In this document: positions 26,537 to 35,280 of the stretch, piece after piece | Position numbering within the stretch: the first letter of the stretch is position 1 | How the letters are laid out: every line of letters starts with the position of its first letter | NCBI RefSeq assembly: GCF_026163695.1 | Contig: NZ_JAOTID010000006.1 | Coordinates: 1 to 64,000, forward strand | Source: Shumkonia mesophila | GTDB taxonomy: Bacteria > Pseudomonadota > Alphaproteobacteria > Rhodospirillales > Shumkoniaceae | Direction: 5' to 3' | Length of the DNA: 64,000 nt | Made by a program: the position numbers and the translations under genes | Notes under the pieces: model-generated | Databases searched by the model: none | Told to the model about the DNA's origin: nothing | Seen by the model: the letters and a program-made list of their open reading frames with translations, nothing else

Positions 26537-28390
26537 TCAGAACCCGTAGTACCAGGGCAGCACCAGCGAGGACGCCGCCCACAGAAGAACGATCAACGGC
26601 GCCCCCGCGCGGGCGAAATCGAGGAAGCGGTTGTGCCCCGGCCCCATGACCAGAAGATTGGTCTGATAGCCGAGCGGCGAGGCGAACGAACAGTTGGCGG
26701 CGAACACCACCGCCACCGCGAAGGCGGCCGGCGAAACATGCAGTTCGGCCGCGATGCTGACCGCGATCGGCGTGAACAGAACGGCGCAGGCGTTGTTGCT
26801 GATGACGTTGGTGAAGGCGGCGACGATCAGGAACAGCGCCGAAAGCACCAGGGCCGGATTGCTGCGGCCCAGGGCATCGCCCGCCAGCTGGGCCAGGAAC
26901 GACGCCCCCCCGCTTTCCTGCAGGGCGACGCCCATGGCCAGCGAGGCGCCGATGGCCGTCATGATGCGCGCATCGACGGCCCTGAGCGCCTGGCGGACGT
27001 TGAGAACCCCCGTCGCCACCATCGCCACGGCGCCGATCAGCGACGCCGTGACGATCGGCATCATGCCCGAGGCCGATACCCCGATCACCGCGAGGAAGAT
27101 GAGGGCCGCCCGCTTGGCGTGGTCCAGCTTGGGCAGCATCTCGGCCGACCAGGCGATCAGCACGACGTCCGGATCGCGTTTCAGGCCGTCGACGTCCTCG
27201 GCCCGCCCCTGGACCAGCAGAACGTCCCCCGCCGCCAGGCGGATGTCGGTCATCTGCATGCGGATCATCCGCGACCGCCGCTGGATGCCGAGAACGATGC
27301 AGTGGGTCTTGTAGCGGAAACCGATCTGCGCCAGCGTTTGGCCGATCATCGGCGAGGCCGGCACCACCATCACCTCGGCCAGGACCCGCTCGCCGCTGCG
27401 CCAGCGCTGCTCGTCGTCCTCCTCCGGCGGCGTCCCGGCGCCGAGATCGGGGTCGAGAAGCCCCGGGTCGCGGGTCAGCACCTCGGTCAGGGCCTTGCGC
27501 GTCGCCGCCACCACCAGCACGTCGCCGGGACGGATCGCCACCCCCTCGAACGGCGGCAGAAACGCCTCTTCGTCGCGCTGCACGACCCTGACCGTCATGT
27601 CGCCAAGGTCGGCGAAGATGCCGCCGGGCGCCGTCTTGCCGACCAGGTGCGAATCGGCCGAAACCGAAAGCTGGGCGATGAACTGCTTGCCGCCGCCGGG
27701 AAGCAGGCTTTGCACCAGCGAGGCGCGGTCGGGCAGCAGCCGCGGCGCCGCCAGCAGGATGTAGAAATACCCGATGCCGGCCAGGATCACGCCGGGGACG
27801 GTGAAATCGAAGAAGCCGAGCGGCGCCTCGCCCAGGCTGACCAGCGCCCCGCTGACCAGCAGATTGGTGCTGGAGCCGACCAGCGTGGTCATGCCCCCCA
27901 GGATGGCGGCGAAGCTCAGGGGGATCATCAGCTTGCTGACCGAGATGCGAAAGCGGCCGGCCAGGGCCTGCATGATGGGGATGAACATGACGACCACCGG
28001 CGTATTGTTGAGGAAGGCGCTGAACGCCGCGGCCGCCCCCAGAACGAGCGCCATGGCCACCGCCCCGCTGCCGCCGCCCAGGTTGAGAAGAATGCGCGTG
28101 GCGTGGTCGATAAGGCCGGTGCGCACGATCCCCTGCCCCACCACCAGAAGCGCCAGCACGGTGATGAGGGCCGGGTTGGCGAATCCTTCGAGAATGCGGG
28201 TCGGGTCCAGCCGGTTGCCGCCCTCGCCGTCGGGCACCGGAAACACGCCGAAGACGAGCAGCAGCGCGCAGACGACGCCGATCGACGTCACCTCCATCGG
28301 CAGCCGTTCCGTGGCGAACAGCGCCAGCGCGCCCAGAATGATCGCGAAGGCCGCCCACATATGCAGCGATTCGATGCCGATGCCGGCCAT
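26537..28390 (-). CDS. SLC13/DASS-type carrier with TrkA-C domains
   Basis: A 617-residue membrane protein with two sets of helices flanking two cytoplasmic TrkA-C (RCK-C) domains at about 210-295 and 325-410. The first half carries SAFLNNTPVVVMF and GSSTNLLVSG, the second SNNACAVLF and YQTNLLVMG; these paired SNT/NTP-like hairpins are the signature of the divalent anion:Na+ symporters. Likely substrates are dicarboxylates or sulfate, which cannot be told apart here. The start gives MAGIGIESLHMW; upstream sequence in frame has no membrane character. Confidence 0.85.
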   Translation of the reverse strand: MAGIGIESLHMWAAFAIILGALALFATERLPMEVTSIGVVCALLLVFGVFPVPDGEGGNRLDPTRILEGFANPALITVLALLVVGQGIVRTGLIDHATRILLNLGGGSGAVAMALVLGAAAAFSAFLNNTPVVVMFIPIMQALAGRFRISVSKLMIPLSFAAILGGMTTLVGSSTNLLVSGALVSLGEAPLGFFDFTVPGVILAGIGYFYILLAAPRLLPDRASLVQSLLPGGGKQFIAQLSVSADSHLVGKTAPGGIFADLGDMTVRVVQRDEEAFLPPFEGVAIRPGDVLVVAATRKALTEVLTRDPGLLDPDLGAGTPPEEDDEQRWRSGERVLAEVMVVPASPMIGQTLAQIGFRYKTHCIVLGIQRRSRMIRMQMTDIRLAAGDVLLVQGRAEDVDGLKRDPDVVLIAWSAEMLPKLDHAKRAALIFLAVIGVSASGMMPIVTASLIGAVAMVATGVLNVRQALRAVDARIMTAIGASLAMGVALQESGGASFLAQLAGDALGRSNPALVLSALFLIVAAFTNVISNNACAVLFTPIAVSIAAELHVSPAAFAVAVVFAANCSFASPLGYQTNLLVMGPGHNRFLDFARAGAPLIVLLWAASSLVLPWYYGF

Positions 28391-28570
28391 TGTTCCCGTT
28401 TCCCCCTCGCGCCCCGTCGTCCCGGGGTCGCATCGTCCCGACGCCAGCATATGGGGAAGCGTTTGCGGTTCCACCAGCCGGCCTTTGCGCGGGCCGGCGG
28501 ACCTTGGCTTGGGTCGCGGTTCGGACTAGGGTGTCGTCACCCCAGAGACGCCGCGGAGACGAACCTTGCC

Positions 28571-29062
28571 ATGAGCCTCCACACCTATCCCCTGACCGCC
28601 GTGATCGGCGATTATTCCCGGTCCGTCGGCGGGCTGGCGGTTTCCGCGGTTCCCTTCGCGGTGGCGCCGTCGAGACCGCTGGTCACCTATCTGTTCGGCA
28701 CCCTCATCGCCGTCTTCGCGGTGTACAGCCTGAGGACGCTGGCGCGCCATTTCACCCGCGTCGAGGTCGCAAACGACGCCATCAGCATCAACCTGCCGAC
28801 CTTCCGGCGGATCGCCTGGACGGAGGTCGAGGCCCTGCGCCTGCGCTTCTATTCCACCAGGCGCGACCGTTCGCGCGGATGGTTCCAGCTGACCATCGCC
28901 GGGCCCGGCCGCGGCGTCGTGATCGATTCGACCATCACCGATTTCCATGGCATCGTCGCCAGCGCGGCCGCCGCGGCCGCGCACAACGGCATCGCGCTGG
29001 ACGAGGCGACGGCCGCCAACGTCGCCGCGCTGACCAGCGCGTCCGCGATTCCCGGCCGGTAA
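28571..29062 (+). CDS. Hypothetical membrane-associated protein
   Basis: A 163-residue protein, divergent from the SLC13-type gene. Two hydrophobic segments (about 20-33 and 38-56) precede a beta-rich domain (VEVANDAISINLPTFRRIAWTEVE split by charged residues) that resembles a PH-like domain found in several bacterial membrane proteins. No function is assigned. A much longer reading frame on the same strand begins far upstream, but it is antisense to two clear genes; only this 3' portion has protein-like composition with its own start. Confidence 0.55.
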   Translation: MSLHTYPLTAVIGDYSRSVGGLAVSAVPFAVAPSRPLVTYLFGTLIAVFAVYSLRTLARHFTRVEVANDAISINLPTFRRIAWTEVEALRLRFYSTRRDRSRGWFQLTIAGPGRGVVIDSTITDFHGIVASAAAAAAHNGIALDEATAANVAALTSASAIPGR

Positions 29063-29075
29063 CCGGCCGTTCCGC

Positions 29076-29462
29076 TCAGGGTTTCGCCTTTTCGAGCCGC
29101 TCGACCTTGATCGGCGCCCCGGCCGCCACCGCGTGCAACTTATGTACGTCGTCGAGCGCCCGCCCCCAGACGTTGCTGGGCGAGGCCAGGCGGATTTCGT
29201 CGCCCTGGGAAATGGGGGTCGGGCCGAAGCCGATGGCGATGGCGTCGCCGTCGGTCCAGAAGGCCAGCTCGCCGGGTTCCATGACGGTGCGGGCGTCGGA
29301 TTCGCGCGGCACGCTGACCGGCGTCGCGAAATAGACCTCGTCGCCCCAGGTCATGGCCGACGCCTTGAAGGGCGCGGCCTTGTAGAGGGCGTCGGCGGTC
29401 GGCGTGTCAAACAGTTCGGCCCGGATGACCACGTCGCCGATCGTCAGGCGCAGCGTGCGCAT
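29076..29462 (-). CDS. Cyclophilin-like fold protein
   Basis: A 128-residue protein with the pattern of the small TM1367-type cyclophilin-like family: [13 protein letters not shown] at the N-terminus, [40 protein letters not shown] and NVWGRALDD. The family's role is unknown; it lacks the usual peptidyl-prolyl isomerase active site. The gene is divergent from the TPP enzyme pair by 186 bases and converges with the membrane protein gene. Confidence 0.75.
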   Translation of the reverse strand: MRTLRLTIGDVVIRAELFDTPTADALYKAAPFKASAMTWGDEVYFATPVSVPRESDARTVMEPGELAFWTDGDAIAIGFGPTPISQGDEIRLASPSNVWGRALDDVHKLHAVAAGAPIKVERLEKAKP

Positions 29463-29648
29463 GGCCTTCCTCCTTCCCAGTTCTTCCCTAGCGGCGTCAG
29501 CATGACGACCGGCGCCGCGTTTGGCAAGCGCCCGAAGGCGTCGGGGGACCGGCACGCGCCCCCCTTTTTCGCCTGACGGCAGATGACCGGCCCGGCGTTT
29601 CGTGCTATCCGGGGATGCAACGCCGTTGATCGAGGAAACACCCAGAAA

Positions 29649-30203
29649 ATGCCCACCGCGCGACACAAGGCCCGGGCGTCCGCCCGGCCGGAACCCCAAT
29701 GGGCCGACGACATCTTCAAGGCCTTCGTCGAGCTTGACGTCCGCCAGGTCGCCTACGTTCCCGACGCCGGCCATACCCGGCTGATCGAGGCCTGCAACGC
29801 CGCCAACGCCATGCGGGCGGTTTCGCTGACCACCGAGGAGGAGGGCGTGGCCCTCTTGGCCGGCGCCTGGCTGGGCGGCCAGCGCGGCGCCCTTCTGATG
29901 CAAAGCAGCGGGGTCGGCAACTGCATCAACACGCTGTCCATGACCCGCGCCTGCCGCTTCCCGCTGCTCATGGTGGTGACCATGCGCGGCGAGTGGGGCG
30001 AAACCAACCCCTGGCAGGTGCCGATGGGCCAGACGGTGGCCGACACGCTGAAGCTGCAGGGCGTCATCGTCCACGTCGCCACCACCGCCGCCGACGTCGG
30101 CCCGATGATCGCGGCGGCCGGCAGCATCGCCTTCAACGGGCCGGCGGCGGCCGCGGTGCTGATTTCGCAGCGTCTCATCGGAACCAAGGAATTCAAGGGC
30201 TGA
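29649..30203 (+). CDS. TPP-dependent decarboxylase, alpha (N-terminal) subunit
   Basis: A 184-residue protein equivalent to the TPP pyrimidine-binding domain of sulfopyruvate/phosphonopyruvate decarboxylases. The catalytic Glu that activates TPP is expected in [17 protein letters not shown], and an [11 protein letters not shown] loop follows. It works with the next gene, which carries the pyrophosphate-binding domain. The start at 29649 gives a basic N-terminal tail; no clear ribosome-binding site. The real substrate is unknown; no coenzyme M or phosphonate genes are nearby. Confidence 0.82.
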   Translation: MPTARHKARASARPEPQWADDIFKAFVELDVRQVAYVPDAGHTRLIEACNAANAMRAVSLTTEEEGVALLAGAWLGGQRGALLMQSSGVGNCINTLSMTRACRFPLLMVVTMRGEWGETNPWQVPMGQTVADTLKLQGVIVHVATTAADVGPMIAAAGSIAFNGPAAAAVLISQRLIGTKEFKG

Positions 30204-30206
30204 GCC

Positions 30207-30812
30207 ATGAAGACGTCATCGAAGTCCAAGCTTCTCGATCGCCGCCACGTGGTCGGCCGCCTGCTCGAAGACCGCGGCGATCTGCTGGTCGTCGCCGGCC
30301 TCGGGGCGCCGGCCTGGGACATCACGGCGGTCGGCGGCGACAACCCGCTCAACTTCCCGCTGTGGGGCGCCATGGGCTCGGCCGCCATGGTCGGCCTCGG
30401 CCTGGCGCTGGCCAAGCCCGAGCGGCGGGTGCTGGTGGTGACCGGCGACGGCGAGATGCTGATGGGCGTCGGCGCGCTGGCCACCATCGCCGTGCAGGCG
30501 CCCGTCAACCTGGCCATCCTGGTCATCGACAACCAGCACTACGGCGAGACGGGCATGCAGGAAACCCACACCGGGCACGGCGTCGATCTGGCGGCGATGG
30601 CGGCCGGCGCCGGCATCCCCTTCACGGCGACGATCCGCGGCGAGGCCGAGCTGGAAGCGGCGGTGCCGGTCATCCGCGGCACGAAGGGCCCGGTCTTTTA
30701 CGTCGCCAAGGTCAAGGCCGACACGCTGCCGAAGATCCTGCCGCCGCGCGAGGGCGCCTACCTCAAGGACCGCTTCCGGGTGGCGCTGCTGGGCGACGCC
30801 GCCGTGCTTTGA
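30207..30812 (+). CDS. TPP-dependent decarboxylase, beta (C-terminal) subunit
   Basis: A 201-residue partner of the preceding gene (3-base gap). It contains the TPP/Mg motif [12 protein letters not shown] followed about 25 residues later by the second ligand region NQHYGETG, as in the beta subunits of sulfopyruvate decarboxylase. Separate alpha and beta chains match the ComD/ComE-type arrangement, but a more general 2-oxoacid decarboxylase is possible. A strong terminator follows. Confidence 0.82.
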   Translation: MKTSSKSKLLDRRHVVGRLLEDRGDLLVVAGLGAPAWDITAVGGDNPLNFPLWGAMGSAAMVGLGLALAKPERRVLVVTGDGEMLMGVGALATIAVQAPVNLAILVIDNQHYGETGMQETHTGHGVDLAAMAAGAGIPFTATIRGEAELEAAVPVIRGTKGPVFYVAKVKADTLPKILPPREGAYLKDRFRVALLGDAAVL

Positions 30813-30822
30813 AAGAGAAGAT

Positions 30823-30853
30823 CCCCCGCCGGCGCAATACCGGCGGGGGCTTG
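30823..30853. terminator. Strong GC-rich hairpin between convergent genes
   Basis: CCCCCGCCGG and its exact complement CCGGCGGGGG enclose a 7-base loop. It lies 10 bases after the TPP enzyme stop and 12 bases before the end of the convergent chemoreceptor gene, so it can serve both. A weak T-containing tail follows on the plus strand. Confidence 0.7.
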
Positions 30854-30864
30854 CAAGGCAGACT

Positions 30865-33315
30865 TCAGGCCGCCCGGAGCATGCGCTCCTTGCCCTGCTG
30901 GCGGGCGTATTCGACGAATGCGCGGTCCTGCTTGAACGTGTGCTCCTTGAGCCAGTCCGCGAGGTAAACGAACAGGTCCTTGCCGGCCGATTCGTCGCCG
31001 CTCGCGAAGCGGATCCGCAACCGGTCGTACCGATCCAGCAGATCCTTGTGCATCTTCATGTGCTGATCGAGGCGGGGATAGACGATGCGGCTCATCAGCC
31101 GCTCCTCGTCGGCGAAGTGGCGCGCCGCCAGTGAGCCGAGATCGCCCACCAGCTTGCCGGCCGCCTGCGCCCCATCCCCCGTCATCATCTGGGCATAGGC
31201 CTCGTTGACGAGGTCGACCAGCCGCCGGTGGTCGCGGTCGATTTCGGCGACTCCGCAGGCCATGTCGTCGGACCAGTCCATCAGCTTCATCTGCGACGGG
31301 TCGGCCCGCACCTGGTCGAGGAACTTCGCGACCTCGATGCGCAGCAGTTCCGCCTGGCCCGACAGTTCGGTCGCCGAGTTGCGGATCTGGGTGGCCGCCG
31401 CGCCAGTCTCGGTGGCCGCCGCATTCACGCCCCCGATGTTGGAGGACACCTCCTGGGTGCCGGCCGCCGCCTGCTCGACGTTGCGGGCGATCTCCTGGGT
31501 GGCCGCGCCCTGCTGTTCGACCGCCGCCGCGATGGTCGAGTTGATCTGGTCGACATCCCGGATCGTCTTGGTGATCGCCTCGATCGCCGCCACCGCCTCC
31601 TGGGTCGAGGACTGGACGCCGGCGATCTGCGAGGCGATCTGGTCGGTCGCCTTGGCCGTCTGGTTGGCCAGGTTCTTCACCTCGGAAGCGACCACCGCAA
31701 AGCCCTTGCCGGCGTCCCCGGCCCTGGCCGCCTCGATGGTGGCGTTGAGCGCCAGCAGGTTGGTCTGCTCGGCGATGTCGGTGATGAGGTCGACGACGTC
31801 GCCGATCTTCTGGGCGGCTTCGGCCAGGCCCTGGATCTTGACGTTGGTCTCGCCGGCCTGCGCGACGGCGCCGGCGGCGATGGAAGAAGCCTGCCCGACG
31901 TGCCGTCCTATCTCGCCGATCGAGGAGGACAGTTCCTCGGCCGCCGAGGCGACGGTTTGCACGTTGGCCGAGGCCTGCTCCGACGCCGAGGCCACGGTCG
32001 TCGCCTGGGCGCTCGCCTCGTTGGCCGTCGAGGCCATCTGTTCCGAGGACGCCTGCAGTTCGGCCGCCGCCGAGGTTACGGTCTGGATGACGCCGCCGAC
32101 GCTCCCTTCGAATTCGTCGGCCAACCGGCGCATGGCGGCGCGGCGCTCCTCCTCGACCCGCTTCTTCTGCGCCACCTGTTCGGCCTCCAGTTCCCTCGTG
32201 CGGATGGCGTTGTTCTTGAACACCTGGACCGCCTTGGCCATGTCGCCGATCTCGTCGCGGTTCTCGGTCGCCGGGATGGCGATGTCGAGCCTGCCGCCGG
32301 CCAGATCGCTCATGGCGCCGGTCATGGCGCCGACCGGCCGCGTGATGCCGCGCGACACGACGAAGGCGAACAGAAGGCCGACGACAAGGGCCACCGCCGA
32401 CAGGACAAGCGTCATCAAGGCCAGCCGTTCGAACAGCGCATTGGTCTCGACCACGGCCTGCTTCAGGCTCGCCTGCTGCGAAACGACGGTCGCCGCCGCC
32501 AGTTTCGCCATGTCGCCGCCGGCCATCGCCAACGTCTCGAACACCAGGCGGTCGAGATCCAGGGCCAACACCGACATCTGCTCGAACGCGGCCACGTATT
32601 GGCCAGTCAGGTCTTCGGATTCCATGGCCAACCGCTTGCGCTCGGCATGCTCGAGCCGCTCGGCCAGCAACGCGACCTCCCTGCGGAAGGCGGCGACCCG
32701 TTCCCCCGTCTCCGTCTTCAACTTCTCGCTGGGAGACGCCAGATAACGGGCCGCCGACAGGCGGGCCATCATCAGTTTCTCCTGGGTCAGGCCGGCCATG
32801 GCGGCGGCCTCGTTGTCGCCGTCTTTGATCGCCGAGGCGATGATGGCCGAGATGTTCTTGCTGGCCGCCGGTCCGGTGACCTCCATGCCCTCGGTCACCA
32901 GCTTCTCGCGCTGGGCGCGCTTGACGACGACCTCTTCGAAGGCCTTGCCATAGTCGTCGACGAGGGCCCGCATCTTCTTCAGGTTGGCGTTGCGCTCGGC
33001 GTCCCTGGCGTTCTTGATGCCGTCGTCCAGTTCGTCCCGCAAAAGGCCGACCAGTTCGCGGGCGCGCTTCAACTCGGTTTCGCTACCCTTGTCATAGTAG
33101 ACGTAGGCGTTGCGCCGGAGGCCGACGACGTTGCGTTCGGCAACCGCCACGGCGAGCGCGTTGCCCGAAACCTTGGCGTAGTCGTCGAGCGCATTCGTCC
33201 CCTGGTGAACGCCGTCGTAAGCCAGCCACGCCACCACGCACAGCAGCGCCAAAACCACCGCGAACCCGGCGTAGATCCGGGTTCCCACCCGAAAACGTCC
33301 CATCAGCTTGTTCAT
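30865..33315 (-). CDS. Methyl-accepting chemotaxis protein with C-terminal hemerythrin
   Basis: An 816-residue chemoreceptor. It has a membrane helix at about 14-32, an extracytoplasmic helical sensor region, a second helix near 300-325, HAMP (about 330-385), and a long coiled-coil signalling domain with the conserved hairpin tip (DIAEQTNLLALNATIEAARA). Fused at the C-terminus is a bacteriohemerythrin of about 130 residues with the di-iron ligand pattern: DRDHRRL, RHFADEERLM, HMKMH and KEHTF. Such fusions sense oxygen or NO and steer motility (DcrH-type, known from Desulfovibrio and magnetotactic bacteria). The start has a GAGGGAAA site. Confidence 0.95.
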   Translation of the reverse strand: MNKLMGRFRVGTRIYAGFAVVLALLCVVAWLAYDGVHQGTNALDDYAKVSGNALAVAVAERNVVGLRRNAYVYYDKGSETELKRARELVGLLRDELDDGIKNARDAERNANLKKMRALVDDYGKAFEEVVVKRAQREKLVTEGMEVTGPAASKNISAIIASAIKDGDNEAAAMAGLTQEKLMMARLSAARYLASPSEKLKTETGERVAAFRREVALLAERLEHAERKRLAMESEDLTGQYVAAFEQMSVLALDLDRLVFETLAMAGGDMAKLAAATVVSQQASLKQAVVETNALFERLALMTLVLSAVALVVGLLFAFVVSRGITRPVGAMTGAMSDLAGGRLDIAIPATENRDEIGDMAKAVQVFKNNAIRTRELEAEQVAQKKRVEEERRAAMRRLADEFEGSVGGVIQTVTSAAAELQASSEQMASTANEASAQATTVASASEQASANVQTVASAAEELSSSIGEIGRHVGQASSIAAGAVAQAGETNVKIQGLAEAAQKIGDVVDLITDIAEQTNLLALNATIEAARAGDAGKGFAVVASEVKNLANQTAKATDQIASQIAGVQSSTQEAVAAIEAITKTIRDVDQINSTIAAAVEQQGAATQEIARNVEQAAAGTQEVSSNIGGVNAAATETGAAATQIRNSATELSGQAELLRIEVAKFLDQVRADPSQMKLMDWSDDMACGVAEIDRDHRRLVDLVNEAYAQMMTGDGAQAAGKLVGDLGSLAARHFADEERLMSRIVYPRLDQHMKMHKDLLDRYDRLRIRFASGDESAGKDLFVYLADWLKEHTFKQDRAFVEYARQQGKERMLRAA

Positions 33316-33524
33316 GATTTCCCTCGGAAAAATTATTTTTTTATCCCGGGAAGGCGATACCGATACCTTTCCGGCTACTGGGAACGATATGCGGAAAAAG
33401 TGTCGTTCACGTTTCAGCCGGATGATCAGATGGTTTCAGTGATGGCACAAATCGATCTTGATTTGTTCGCCACAGCCAACATTGGGGCGTTACGGGGAAG
33501 CGGGAAAACGGCCGGCGGCCGGGC

Positions 33525-34292
33525 CTACTCCGCGTTCTCCAGGTAGGCCTCGACGTCCATCGGATAGACGGCGAAGTTCTGCTGGCCGCGCAGGATCGAG
33601 AGATAGAGGTTGAGCAGGGCCTCGCCCTCCTGGCCGACCACCACGGGAGGCGAGGACATCGGCTTGCGCGCCGCGAACCAGTCGGTGGAGAGCACGCAGA
33701 CGCCGTGCACGTGGGTATCCACCCTCTCCAGCCCGCCCAGGAGCGCGCCGACGAAGTCGTCGTACGACCGCCCGAGGCCGCGCTGGCGGAAGGCCACCAC
33801 GTAGGAGCGCGGCGGCACCGTGCTGATGCGCTTTTCCGACACCACCTTCTTGCTGCCGCCGACGTCCTCGTAGCGCGAGATGACGACGTGCTTGCGGCTG
33901 CCGATCTCGCGCAGCCCCTTGATGTCGTCGAGCGAGGCGTCGAGCTCCTTGGGCGTCAGCGTCGCCTTGACCTCGATGGTGGCATAGACGCTTTCCACCG
34001 GGAACACCGACGGGCCGAAGGCCGAAGGGATGGGCGAATTGAAGAAGTTGTCGTAGATGACGATGTCGACCTGCTCGCTGACCTGCCCCCTGGAGGAGAC
34101 GACCACCCCGTTGCCGATGGAGAACCGCTTGGGCAGCACCCGCTCCAGGGCCGACTTGATGATCTCCTCGGCGATCCGCCCGCGCTCGCCATAGTGGGGC
34201 ATGAGGGCGGCCAGTTGGCGCTGCGATTCGTCGGCCAGCAGGCGCAGCGAGGACACGTAGGAAAGGTGCTGGGCACGCCGCTGATCCGCCAT
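33525..34292 (-). CDS. DUF6602-type nuclease-like protein
   Basis: A 255-residue protein. The core reads GNGVVVSSRGQVSEQ then VDIVIYDNF and, later, ATIEVKAT: an Asp followed by an E-V-K motif, the outline of a PD-(D/E)XK nuclease fold as in DUF6602 proteins. An N-terminal helical region (1-60) precedes it. DUF6602 proteins often occur beside restriction or defence genes. The gene's 5' end lies 26 bases from tRNA-Leu, a typical insertion site for accessory genes. Whether it cuts DNA is not known. Confidence 0.65.
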   Translation of the reverse strand: MADQRRAQHLSYVSSLRLLADESQRQLAALMPHYGERGRIAEEIIKSALERVLPKRFSIGNGVVVSSRGQVSEQVDIVIYDNFFNSPIPSAFGPSVFPVESVYATIEVKATLTPKELDASLDDIKGLREIGSRKHVVISRYEDVGGSKKVVSEKRISTVPPRSYVVAFRQRGLGRSYDDFVGALLGGLERVDTHVHGVCVLSTDWFAARKPMSSPPVVVGQEGEALLNLYLSILRGQQNFAVYPMDVEAYLENAE

Positions 34293-34317
34293 CGGTCCTC
34301 CAGGCGCCACAAGACAA

Positions 34318-34402
34318 TGGTGCGGGCGGCCGGACTTGAACCGGCAAGGCCGAAGCCGAGGGATTTTAAGTCCCTTGCGTTTACCAGTTTCGCCACGCCC
34401 GC
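34318..34402 (-). tRNA. tRNA-Leu (UAA anticodon)
   Basis: 85 bases on the minus strand. The 7-bp acceptor stem GCGGGCG pairs with CGCCCGC at the other end, followed by a discriminator A and an encoded CCA. The anticodon arm AGGGA-CTTAAAA-TCCCT gives anticodon TAA (plus-strand 34366-34368). A variable arm rich in CGGC/GCCG typical of class II tRNAs and a TTCAA loop (TTCAAGT) are present. Confidence 0.95.
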
Positions 34403-34459
34403 GAGGCCCCCGAAAGTATCGGCCCCGGCGGGGCCGCGCAAGCGGCACGGCGGACGGTC

Positions 34460-34882
34460 TTACCTCTGCCCGACCGTCTTTCGCGGCCGCCCCCCCTTGG
34501 CGCCGTTGCGCCGGGCCGCCGCGGCCTTGGCCGCCGACCGCGCCGCCCCGGCCTTTGCGGCCCGCTGGCGGTCCATCCACGCCTTGGTGCCAAACAAGCC
34601 GGCCAGCAGGCCCGGCACGCTGGCGTCCACGTCCAGCCGTTCCCAGTGCAGGCCAAGGCCAAGGCCGAGGACCTCGGTTTCGGCGAGATCCTCGTCGTTC
34701 GCCTCCTCCAGCCCCTGCACCCGGCGGGCCGGAAAGGCGAAACTGCAGCCGTTGGTCAGTTCGACGATCACCCGGCCGCTCGCCGCGTCGTAGCGGGCGG
34801 ACTTGGCGCGCGGCTCGCTCGCCAGCACCTGCCGGCCGCACGCCTCGGCCTCTTCCATCTGTTTGATGAACTCGTCAGCCAT
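34460..34882 (-). CDS. DUF2442-type protein
   Basis: A 140-residue protein. The middle (about 28-65) has the DUF2442 pattern: ARYDAASGRVIVELTNG then CSFAFPARRVQGL. The C-terminus (about 105-140) is a very basic Ala/Arg/Lys segment ending in GAKGGRPRK, similar to an AT-hook, so nucleic acid binding is possible. DUF2442 is often the second gene of a DUF4160-DUF2442 pair that looks like a toxin-antitoxin-type module; only a fragment of the first gene remains here. The ATG lies 2 bases beyond that fragment's stop, in an overlapping arrangement. Confidence 0.7.
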   Translation of the reverse strand: MADEFIKQMEEAEACGRQVLASEPRAKSARYDAASGRVIVELTNGCSFAFPARRVQGLEEANDEDLAETEVLGLGLGLHWERLDVDASVPGLLAGLFGTKAWMDRQRAAKAGAARSAAKAAAARRNGAKGGRPRKTVGQR

Positions 34883-34943
34883 GAATCTCTCTCCACTTGG
34901 CCATGGCGAAGATCACGAAGCGGAAGCCGAACGCGCGATGCAT
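34875..34943 (-). pseudogene. Possible remnant of a DUF4160 gene
   Basis: A 22-codon frame beginning MHRAFGFRFVIFAM resembles the first strand of DUF4160 proteins, which often start with a hydrophobic GFRFVIY-type segment. It ends at a TGA that overlaps the DUF2442 start (ATGGCTGA). If correct, the body of DUF4160 has been deleted while the coupled junction to DUF2442 survived. The match is short, so confidence is low. Confidence 0.3.
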
Positions 34944-35009
34944 CGTCACCAAGGAAAATAACCCATCGTGGTTAGGTTTTCAAGCATTCCGGGTTGGTGG
35001 CCGCTTGAG

Positions 35010-35034
35010 CCGGTTTCGCCGCGCCCGCGAGGCC
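35010..35034. repeat. Partial duplication of the tRNA-Leu 5' end
   Basis: These 25 bases match 34384-34408 (the 5' end of tRNA-Leu plus its upstream flank) at 23 of 25 positions in direct orientation, differing only at two A/G positions. The copies bracket the DUF2442 gene. This stretch is part of the 398-base gap upstream of gltI, which holds no other gene I can support. Confidence 0.65.
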
Positions 35035-35280
35035 AAGCGTGGGTATCGGGGCCGGTCAACCGGCGCAAGCCGGTTGCGAGCCCCGCCACGATGCCCTTGC
35101 GCCCGCCCAATAAATACGCTTAGTGTCGACGTCATGCGGAAGTTGCGGCTTTTTTGTTCACATCGGCCGCTGAACTGCCGGTCGCATTTTCTTCGGCCCC
35201 AGGGGTCGAAACAGGGGGACCTGCGACGCGGTGGAAACGAAAACATCGAAGGTCACCGTATTTCGAGGGAGAGGGTTGCT

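Noticed and set aside
25418-29062. A 1214-codon open frame on the plus strand
   Set aside because: It runs antisense through the CYTH-like and SLC13-type genes and is rich in Arg, His, Gly and Gln, typical of shadow frames in high-GC DNA. Only its last 163 codons (from 28571) are protein-like.
33448-33465. Inverted repeat CAAATC-N6-GATTTG upstream of the chemoreceptor gene
   Set aside because: It could be an operator, but the arms are short, no promoter boxes could be aligned and there is no second copy.
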